A DNA stretch of 64,000 nucleotides from contig JABJAL010000079.1 of the NCBI GenBank assembly GCA_018669005.1, positions 43,108 through 107,107 of the forward strand. Direction: 5' to 3'. Within the stretch, counting starts at the first letter, position 1; every line of letters starts with the position of its first letter. A program made the position numbers and the translations under genes. Below, piece by piece: positions 6,787 to 13,930 of this stretch. Under the pieces are notes generated by a model. The model was not told the origin of the DNA. It saw only the letters and a list, made by a program, of their open reading frames with translations, and did no database searches. Source of the DNA: Nitrospinaceae bacterium. Its GTDB lineage: Bacteria; UBA8248.

Positions 6787-9401
6787 TATTTATCCTTAAC
6801 AATAATGTTTACCAGTCGGCCTGGAACAACAATATGTTTCAAGATATCTTTTCCCTCAGTATATGTCACGGCTACCTCTACCGCTTTTTTTATCAACTCT
6901 TCCTTGTCCGCCTCAGGCAGCGCCATGAAAGTTCGCCTAGTCTTACCATTTATCTGGACAGCAAATTCTTTTTCCTCGGCAGCGATGGCACTCTCATCAA
7001 AAGAGGGCCAGTCTTCACGAAAAATACTCCCCGCCCCTTTGCCGCTTTCCAGGGCAGCCCAAAGTTCCTCGGCCAAGTGCGGCGCCAAAGGCGCAATACA
7101 TAGAAGAAGAATTTCGGCCGCCTCGCGCTGCACCCCGGCCTCAGCCGCATCCTCGGTGCGAAGCGAGGTAGATAGCTCCATGATTCTTGCTATCGCCGTA
7201 TTGAACGAAAATGTTTTCTCGTAGACATCGCTAACCTGCTGGAGCGTGTAGTGCGCATCACGGCGAAGCTTGCGGCCCGAATCGGAGATCGCTGATGCAT
7301 CTCCAGAAATGGGCTCCGCCGTCTTCCAACTATCGAGGCGCTCTTGAAATGTAGCCCAGAGGCGCTGCAAGAAACGGTGCACCCCGATGAGCCCATCGTC
7401 GCGCCACTCCTTGTCACGTTCGGGAGGTCCAATAAAGAGCGTATAAAGCCGCCCTGCGTCGGCTCCGTAACGAGCCGAGCACTCCTCGATCGACACGCCG
7501 TTGAGTTTGCTCTTGCTCATCACCGCCATGTCGCCCACTACTTTGTCACCCGCCTTGTATCGACTCCCCTCGGGGCCATCTTCTGTTATGACGAGTCGCT
7601 CTTCGTCTACATGGCGATAGGGCACCCAAACGTTGCCTTGGGCCCCCGAGACACGGTAGGCAGTTCGGCACACCATCCCTTGCGTGAAGAGATTCTCAAA
7701 GGGCTCCTCGAAGGAAACATGCCCAAGATCATAAAGGACCTTCGTGAAAAATCTTGAATAGAGAAGATGCATTACGGCGTGCTCGGCCCCGCCAATGTAT
7801 TGGTCGACGGGAAGCCAACGATTCACATCAGCCGTGTCGAACACGGCGTTCTCGTTTCGCGATGACACGTAACGAAGGTAATACCACGAGGAGTCCACGA
7901 AAGTGTCCATCGTGTCCGTCTCGCGGCGTGCGGGCTTACCCGTCCTGGGGCTGATGACATTCACGAAATCCGAGCTTTGCGCCAGTGGATTTCCTCCCCG
8001 GCCCGTGAATTCAACATCCCTGGGATGCATGACGGGAAGTTGCTCATCAGCCACAGGCGTCACCGTGCCGTCCTCTTCATAGAGAACAGGAATCGGCACA
8101 CCCCAATACCTTTGCCGGGAAATTAACCAATCGCGAAGACGCCAGTTAATCGTACGATCACCAAAACCTTGCTCGTTAAAGTAGCCCACCATTTTAGGAT
8201 AAGCCTCGCGGTTGGGCTGGCCATCAAAGGGCCCCGAATCCTGCATGACGCCATCCTCGACATAGGCCTCGGTCATCGAATTACTATCTATTCCTCCGCC
8301 TGGGTGCTGAATCACCACTTTAATTGGAATGTCGTATTTTCTCGCGAAAAGAAAATCTCTTTGATCGTGGGCCGGCACACCCATGACAATACCCGTGCCG
8401 TATTCCATCAGGGCATAGTCGGCAACCAGAAGACGTACCTTGTCGCCATTCACAGGATTAATAACGAAATGACCCGTATCGACACCCGTCTTTTCTTTTT
8501 CCTCGCTCATCCGATCGGCAGTGCTCTGGGCCTGCATGGCAGCGACGGCCGCCCGAATCTCCTCAGCCCTTGGATTTCCTTCGAGCAAATTTTCAATAAG
8601 GGGATGCTCAGGCGCGCAAACCATGAAGGTGACACCGTAGACAGTATCTGGCCGCGTCGTAAAAACCGAAAGCGTCTCCCCAGAGGATTCAAGTTTGAAA
8701 TCTATACGTGCGCCTTCGCTCCGGCCCAGCCAGTTGCGTTGTTGCTGTTTGACATGCTCGGGCCAGCCGTCCAGCCCATCAAGATCGTCTAGAAGACGCT
8801 GGGCGTAATCCGTAATTTTGAGGAACCACTGGCTGAGCCATCGCTTCTCGACGGTCGCCCCACTTCGCCAGGCGATTCCGTCATGAATTTGCTCGTTAGC
8901 CAAAACGGTTTCATCCACAGGATCCCAGTTAACAAGAGATTCCTTTTTAAAGGCGAGGCCACGCTCGTACATCTGAAGGAAAATCCATTGGGTCCATCGG
9001 TAGTAACCTGGATGCGCTGTCGAAAGCTCTCGCCGCCAGTCGTAGGCGAGTCCGGCGAGGCGAAGCTGCCTGCGCATGTTATCGATATTCCGCTTTGTCC
9101 ATACCGCAGGATGGCTTCCCGCCTGAATGGCAGCGTTCTCGGCCGGAAGACCCAGGGCATCCCACCCCATCGGATGCATAACAGCGTGGCCGCGCATCGT
9201 ACGATAGCGACTGATGGCATCCCCCATGGTGTAGTTACACGCATGGCCCATGTGCAGATCACCCGAAGGATAGGGGAACATCATCAGGCAATAATAAGTG
9301 GGTTTATCCCCAGGGTCGTCGGGAGCCTCGAAGATTTTTCCTTGCTCCCAAACATCCTGCCATTTGGCCTCATAATTTTTTGGTTCATACTCTCCGAGCA
9401 T
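6786..9401 (-). CDS. leuS: leucyl-tRNA synthetase
   Basis: An 871-residue class I aminoacyl-tRNA synthetase that charges tRNA-Leu in the cytoplasm. The HIGH motif is HMGH in PYPSGDLHMGH near residue 50, and the KMSKS loop reads MSKSKLNGVS near residue 640. The CP1 editing domain (including the TTRPDTVYG element), the catalytic RDWLISRQRYWG region and the anticodon-binding C-terminus are all present. The ending VNIIVK is typical. Length fits bacterial LeuRS. The start is placed at the ATG preceded by GAGGG; a TTG four codons earlier (9413) is less likely. It ends overlapping the start of the luciferase-like gene. Confidence 0.98.
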   Translation of the reverse strand: MLGEYEPKNYEAKWQDVWEQGKIFEAPDDPGDKPTYYCLMMFPYPSGDLHMGHACNYTMGDAISRYRTMRGHAVMHPMGWDALGLPAENAAIQAGSHPAVWTKRNIDNMRRQLRLAGLAYDWRRELSTAHPGYYRWTQWIFLQMYERGLAFKKESLVNWDPVDETVLANEQIHDGIAWRSGATVEKRWLSQWFLKITDYAQRLLDDLDGLDGWPEHVKQQQRNWLGRSEGARIDFKLESSGETLSVFTTRPDTVYGVTFMVCAPEHPLIENLLEGNPRAEEIRAAVAAMQAQSTADRMSEEKEKTGVDTGHFVINPVNGDKVRLLVADYALMEYGTGIVMGVPAHDQRDFLFARKYDIPIKVVIQHPGGGIDSNSMTEAYVEDGVMQDSGPFDGQPNREAYPKMVGYFNEQGFGDRTINWRLRDWLISRQRYWGVPIPVLYEEDGTVTPVADEQLPVMHPRDVEFTGRGGNPLAQSSDFVNVISPRTGKPARRETDTMDTFVDSSWYYLRYVSSRNENAVFDTADVNRWLPVDQYIGGAEHAVMHLLYSRFFTKVLYDLGHVSFEEPFENLFTQGMVCRTAYRVSGAQGNVWVPYRHVDEERLVITEDGPEGSRYKAGDKVVGDMAVMSKSKLNGVSIEECSARYGADAGRLYTLFIGPPERDKEWRDDGLIGVHRFLQRLWATFQERLDSWKTAEPISGDASAISDSGRKLRRDAHYTLQQVSDVYEKTFSFNTAIARIMELSTSLRTEDAAEAGVQREAAEILLLCIAPLAPHLAEELWAALESGKGAGSIFREDWPSFDESAIAAEEKEFAVQINGKTRRTFMALPEADKEELIKKAVEVAVTYTEGKDILKHIVVPGRLVNIIVKDK

Positions 9402-9487
9402 TTGTACCCTCAAATCAATTTACTTATCGCCGCCGGGAATCTTCTGCGAGCAGACTTAAGCCGTCAAGGCCAGCCGAGGTTTCTTCT

Positions 9488-9919
9488 TCATTGTGGTGCC
9501 AATCCGGGCCCCTCTCCGACCGGTGAGGCCGCAGCCTTCATTTTCCCAAGTATTTCAGGAGGGATTCGACCAGGGCGGCCACCGGCATCTGTCCGCGCAT
9601 GAACAGTAAAACCCTCTACAAGGACACGACCTCCCTGCTCGACACGGTAATCAAGACGAACTCTCGCTCCCTTAGGTTCCCTAAGCCAACCAGTAATAGT
9701 TACTTCACCGTCGTACCGGGCACCTTCCTTATAGCTACAACCACTCTCAAGCACCGGGAAAAAGATTCCTTGTGCTTCAAGTTCGCCATATGGAATTCCG
9801 AGTTCACGAAAATATTCCGTGCGAAGATGCTCGAACCAGACGTAATAGACGGTATGATGTACGACTCCCATCTGATCAGTCTCGGCATAGCGAACACGGA
9901 CGGTGGCGGTTAGTGGCAA
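9488..9919 (-). CDS. acyl-CoA thioesterase, YbgC/4-HBA-CoA thioesterase family
   Basis: A 143-residue single hot-dog domain. The family motif RYAETDQMGVVHH near residues 9-21 carries the catalytic Asp. It is followed by YYVWFEHLRTEYFRELGIPY, diagnostic for the YbgC subgroup, which hydrolyses short or hydroxy-acyl-CoA and can be linked to the Tol-Pal system. No tol or pal gene is in the window. The likely start is TTG with only a weak ribosome-binding site. It lies between mgtE and leuS on the same strand, with an 86-base gap to leuS. The last 20 residues are a loose Pro/Gly tail. Physiological substrate unknown. Confidence 0.87.
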   Translation of the reverse strand: MPLTATVRVRYAETDQMGVVHHTVYYVWFEHLRTEYFRELGIPYGELEAQGIFFPVLESGCSYKEGARYDGEVTITGWLREPKGARVRLDYRVEQGGRVLVEGFTVHARTDAGGRPGRIPPEILGKMKAAASPVGEGPGLAPQ

Positions 9920-9938
9920 GGCGATTTCCGATACATAG

Positions 9939-11297
9939 TTAAAAGAGCAAATATCTGGCGATGGTGAAATAAACCAAGATGCCGATGATATCCACCCCTG
10001 TGGTCACAAAAGGTCCAGTCGAAACGGCGGGGTCAAATCTGAAGCGATGCATAAGTAGCGGGAAGATCGACGAGAGCAAAGCAGCCAGAGTCATGACAAT
10101 CGTTATCGAGAGACCAACCACTAATCCAAGTTTGGCAGCCGACTCAAACTGAAAAAATACCATTATCCCTAAAAGAAAGCCGTAGGCAACACCAAGAATC
10201 ACACCCGCCCCAAGCTGCTTCGATACCACACGGAGCCATGCATTCGGACTCACGCGCCCGGTGGCCAACCCGCGGACAATGATAGTCGCGCTCTGGGTTC
10301 CTACATTTCCCGCCATTCCAATAATTACAGGCATAAAAGCAGCCAGCGCAATAACTTTGCTCAATTCATTTTCAAAGACTCCAATCAACCAAGCGGCGCC
10401 CATCCCACCCATCCAACTCACAAAAAGCCAGGGAAAGCGAATCCAAGCCATTCTGCCTGCAGAAAGATTTGTAATCTCCTCGGCATGTGTTCCAGCCATC
10501 TTAAGGATATCTTCGGTAGCCTCCTCGCGAAGCACATCGATCACATCATCAACCGTAACGACCCCAAGCATGACACCCGAATCGTCAACAACCGGAATTG
10601 CCAGAATATTGTAGCGAGAAACGAGGCGCGCAACATCTTCTTGGTCTGCATGAACGGTGACACTCCAAACATTGGAGGTCATCACTTCTGATAATCGTTT
10701 ATGAGGTTCTGCAAGTAAAAGCTGACGAAGACTTACCACCCCTCTTAAGTGGCGATCCTCACCTAAGACATACACATAAAAAACATAATCTACCTCATTC
10801 GCCTTTCTGACTTCACTAATAGCTTTTTCAATCGTAATTTCATCAAAAAACGCTACGAACGAGTCTGACATAATACTGCCCGCAGAGTCGGGGGCATAAG
10901 CCATGATATCTTCGATGACGAAAGATTCATGCACATCCATCTGCTCAACAACTTCACCGGCACGTCCCTCGGGAAGCGCTTCGAGAATATGGCGAGTATC
11001 GTCACTACCAATCTGTTTTAAAAGTGTTGCGATTGCCTCGTTAGACATCGGCTCAAGCAGTTCGGAAATGATGTACTGATCACACTCGGAAAGAATCTCT
11101 GCCTGGCGCTCAATGTCACTGACAACAGCAAAAGCTCTTTGGCGCTCTTCGGTTTCAAGATTACGAAAAATCTGGGCCGCCTCGGCAGGATGGACTTTAG
11201 CCAAGGCGTTTCCTAGATGAGTTCCCGCATTGCGGCGGAGTAGACGCCGAATCATGTCCTCAATCTGAAGAAGACGTGTATCCCGTTCCTGAACCAT
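9939..11297 (-). CDS. mgtE: MgtE-family magnesium transporter
   Basis: A 452-residue Mg2+ channel/transporter of the inner membrane. It has an N-terminal MgtE helical superhelix (residues about 20-125, HPAEAAQIFRNLETEERQ), then a CBS pair (about 130-255, with SVTVHADQEDVARLVSRYNILAIPVVD), and a C-terminal five-helix membrane domain beginning near residue 275 (GRMAWIRFPWLFVSWMGGM). The helix with NVGTQSATIIVRGLATG matches the conserved ion-pathway segment. Length is typical. The N and CBS domains act as the cytosolic Mg2+ sensor in this family. GGGGG lies just before the ATG. A sigma-70-like promoter precedes it; no M-box riboswitch was recognised upstream. Confidence 0.96.
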   Translation of the reverse strand: MVQERDTRLLQIEDMIRRLLRRNAGTHLGNALAKVHPAEAAQIFRNLETEERQRAFAVVSDIERQAEILSECDQYIISELLEPMSNEAIATLLKQIGSDDTRHILEALPEGRAGEVVEQMDVHESFVIEDIMAYAPDSAGSIMSDSFVAFFDEITIEKAISEVRKANEVDYVFYVYVLGEDRHLRGVVSLRQLLLAEPHKRLSEVMTSNVWSVTVHADQEDVARLVSRYNILAIPVVDDSGVMLGVVTVDDVIDVLREEATEDILKMAGTHAEEITNLSAGRMAWIRFPWLFVSWMGGMGAAWLIGVFENELSKVIALAAFMPVIIGMAGNVGTQSATIIVRGLATGRVSPNAWLRVVSKQLGAGVILGVAYGFLLGIMVFFQFESAAKLGLVVGLSITIVMTLAALLSSIFPLLMHRFRFDPAVSTGPFVTTGVDIIGILVYFTIARYLLF

Positions 11298-11372
11298 GTG
11301 GCCCCCAAATTGCGTCGTGCTTGAATCCTTAAAAACTATTGAAAATAGGCATGCTATTCGAATCGGAGGAGC

Positions 11373-11401
11373 ACTTTATTTTACGCTCCCATAGCTGTCA
11401 A
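11373..11401 (-). promoter_or_regulatory. sigma-70-like promoter for mgtE
   Basis: On the minus strand TTGACA (11396-11401) and TAAAGT (11373-11378) are separated by 17 bases, about 75 bases upstream of the mgtE start. The -35 is a perfect match; the -10 matches at four of six positions. Confidence 0.55.
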
Positions 11402-11540
11402 ACATATCAAATCGATCAAATTCAAGAGAGTCTCCGACTTGCAGCTACATGCGAGTGCCACTAATATGATTGCAAAGGTTTAAGAATGTTCCAGACTCCC
11501 CAGAGAAAGGTTTAGCCTCATCTCCAAATTACACGGTAAT

Positions 11541-13244
11541 TTGACAGGTCTTAAATCAAAGCAAATCAAAGCTCTTGAGCGACTCTACCGCCGTAAAATC
11601 CCAGCGCACCAACTAATTCACCTCGAATTTGGCAGAGAACTTGCCGCAATTTCTTTCGAAATTTCACAACAAATTGGCATCCTCGTTGATCGATTAGGCA
11701 CAGTTCGTTTTGTCATTGTTGGGGACGCGCAGGGAATAGAAATCCCAGAACTCGGGCGCGCCCGCGCCGGCGTCTCAAGGTTGCGGGGCCTTAGATGTAT
11801 CCATACACACCTCAAACCCTCTCCTCTTTCACAAGAAGATTTAACAGATATGGCTCTTCTTCGCCTAGATGCCATGGTAGCCATTGAAGTATTCGAGGAG
11901 GGAGAGACTGGCCGTATTCATGTCGCCCATATCCTACCAGTATTGAAGGACGATGAAGATGAAGCGGAAGATTTCAAAACAGCGACATCGACCAACGATA
12001 CCGCCCCACCTTGGGAGCAAATGCTATTTTCCAGCATCGAAAGGCTCGAACTTGATTTTTCCACTCTGATCTCCTCACTGGAAGAGGAATTTTCTCGCAT
12101 ACAGCGTGATTCCACCCAGTTCGAAATAGGGGAACGAGCGCTCCTCGTACTCGTCGACCTAGGCAATCGCGATGGATGGCCATCTGATGCCGAATTGTCC
12201 GAACTTGAGATACTCGTCGAAAGTGCAGGTCTCATCCCATGCGGCAGGATACGCCAACGTCGCAAAACGCCTGACCCCAGGTTCGTCATTGGCAGGGGAC
12301 GTCTTGTTGATGTTTTAATGCGTTCAATGCAAACCGGAGCAGAGGCACTCGTTTTTGCACAGGAGCTTTCCCCTTCCCAGGTGCGCAATCTTGCCGAGTT
12401 CACGGATTTAAAAATTCTTGACCGCACACAAATCATTCTCGACATCTTCGCCCAACGTGCTAAAAGCCGCGTCGGAAAACTACAGGTTGAACTTGCTCAA
12501 CTCAAATATATGCTCCCCAGGCTTTCCACTAAACATACGGCTATGAGCCGCCTCACCGGTGGCATTGGCGGACGTGGGCCAGGCGAGACGAAACTTGAAG
12601 TATCGAGACGACGGGCCGACGAGAGAATTCGCCGCCTGGAGAAAGAACTGAACAAACTTCAACACAAGCGAGCACAGGGGAGAAGACTCCGGATTCGGCG
12701 TAAAGTGCCAATTCTCTCCCTTGTGGGTTACACAAATGCAGGCAAATCCACAATTCTCAACACGTTAACCCAAAGCGAAGTATCGGCAGCCGATAAACTC
12801 TTTGAAACCCTCGATACATCAAGCCGGCGTCTTCGCCTGCCTCGTGAGGTGGAAGTCCTCATTACGGATACGGTGGGATTCATCCATGATCTTCCTAAAG
12901 ATTTAGTCGGGGCATTTAAATCGACCCTGGAGGAGTTGCATGATGCCGATCTCCTCCTCCACGTAGTCGATGCTTCGGATCCTGATTGCGAAGAAAAACT
13001 AACTGCCGTGGAGAGACTTTTGGGTGAAATTGGCGTTGGCGCCACACCAATTTTTCATATCTTCAACAAAATGGATAAAGCTGACGATATTCAATTGGCG
13101 AATCTTTGCAAACGCTTTAATGGCATTGCTGTCAGCGGTATCGATGCCAAAAGTTTGTATCCTCTTATTGAGGAAGCCTCAAATCGCTTGAGTGAAATCA
13201 TTAAACCCTCAGGGGAAACCGAATTCGAAAGAGCAGCGATTTAG
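11541..13244 (+). CDS. hflX: HflX-family ribosome-associated GTPase, long form
   Basis: A GTPase of at least 567 residues that in other bacteria splits stalled or heat-damaged 70S ribosomes. An N-terminal extension (about residues 1-190) precedes the HflX N-domain (ALLVLVDLGNRD...). The coiled linker with GGIGGRGPGETKLE follows, then the G domain: G1 GYTNAGKST, G3 DTVGFIHDLP, G4 NKMD. The extension resembles that of deltaproteobacterial HflX, where GLK..Q...LERLYRR follows an N-terminal GN. Here that GN lies upstream of the TTG at 11541. The frame is open back to 11484 without any ATG, GTG or TTG. The only well-placed candidate is ATC at 11520, 9 bases after GAGAAAGG. The true start is probably upstream of the coordinate given. 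Confidence 0.95.
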   Translation: MTGLKSKQIKALERLYRRKIPAHQLIHLEFGRELAAISFEISQQIGILVDRLGTVRFVIVGDAQGIEIPELGRARAGVSRLRGLRCIHTHLKPSPLSQEDLTDMALLRLDAMVAIEVFEEGETGRIHVAHILPVLKDDEDEAEDFKTATSTNDTAPPWEQMLFSSIERLELDFSTLISSLEEEFSRIQRDSTQFEIGERALLVLVDLGNRDGWPSDAELSELEILVESAGLIPCGRIRQRRKTPDPRFVIGRGRLVDVLMRSMQTGAEALVFAQELSPSQVRNLAEFTDLKILDRTQIILDIFAQRAKSRVGKLQVELAQLKYMLPRLSTKHTAMSRLTGGIGGRGPGETKLEVSRRRADERIRRLEKELNKLQHKRAQGRRLRIRRKVPILSLVGYTNAGKSTILNTLTQSEVSAADKLFETLDTSSRRLRLPREVEVLITDTVGFIHDLPKDLVGAFKSTLEELHDADLLLHVVDASDPDCEEKLTAVERLLGEIGVGATPIFHIFNKMDKADDIQLANLCKRFNGIAVSGIDAKSLYPLIEEASNRLSEIIKPSGETEFERAAI

Positions 13245-13287
13245 CGTTTCGTCCCTCTAAAGTTCCCGCCCGTTTGGATTTACCGTC

Positions 13288-13890
13288 ATGCACACAACTT
13301 TGAAGGTATTCATCTGCGCCGCTTTGCTCGTCTTTGCTACCGGTTGTGCCGGGAAATCAACTTCACCCTCAGCATCAAACCTTTGGCAACAAACCCAGCA
13401 AGGAGTTCTTTCGGCTTATCAGGCCACCAAAAACACTGTCTCCTCCATTTTCGGAAAATTGAATTTCGACAAGTCCAAAGAAAAAGAAAAAATCACCAAG
13501 AAAAACAATTCCCCCAATACGGATAGCTTCCCAGCGAGGAGCCAGCTGAACTATGAAGAAGAGATTAAATCTGGTCGATTAACATCAATCAAAGAGCCGA
13601 CACTAAAGGGAAGCGGCTCCAAAAGTCTTCATATCGTTCCACGCAACTCTCAATCTCTAGACGAATTGAACGACCAAATCACCTCCATCGACAGGGAACT
13701 TGTCCTGGAACGAGATCCGAAGAAAAGAGATGCCCTTCTTCGTCGACGAAATCGACTCGTTGAAACAAGAGCGAGAATTTTCAAAGAAAAAGATATGATT
13801 TTAGAGGTAGGAAAAACACGCAAAAAACTTCAACAACAGGAAAAAGAACTTGAGAATTTTAGGGAAACAAAAAGTGGTGAATTTAGGTAA
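13288..13890 (+). CDS. lipoprotein with C-terminal coiled coil
   Basis: A 200-residue protein. A signal peptide (MHTTLKVFICAALLVFATG) ends in a lipobox FATG-C, with the lipidated Cys at residue 20. This indicates a membrane-anchored lipoprotein exported by Sec and processed by Lgt/LspA. The remainder is polar, Lys/Ser/Asn-rich and probably disordered to about residue 120. A Glu/Arg/Lys-rich heptad region follows (DELNDQITSIDRELVLERD to KELENFRETK) and is likely a coiled coil. It starts 43 bases after hflX and is probably co-transcribed. No family recognised. Confidence 0.75.
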   Translation: MHTTLKVFICAALLVFATGCAGKSTSPSASNLWQQTQQGVLSAYQATKNTVSSIFGKLNFDKSKEKEKITKKNNSPNTDSFPARSQLNYEEEIKSGRLTSIKEPTLKGSGSKSLHIVPRNSQSLDELNDQITSIDRELVLERDPKKRDALLRRRNRLVETRARIFKEKDMILEVGKTRKKLQQQEKELENFRETKSGEFR

Positions 13891-13930
13891 TTCATCAAAA
13901 CAAGTTAATAACAAATTTCAAGAGACCGGT

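Noticed and set aside
11298..11540. Mg2+ riboswitch (M-box) upstream of mgtE
   Set aside because: The gap is short and none of the conserved M-box segments was seen; only a sigma-70-like promoter is supported.
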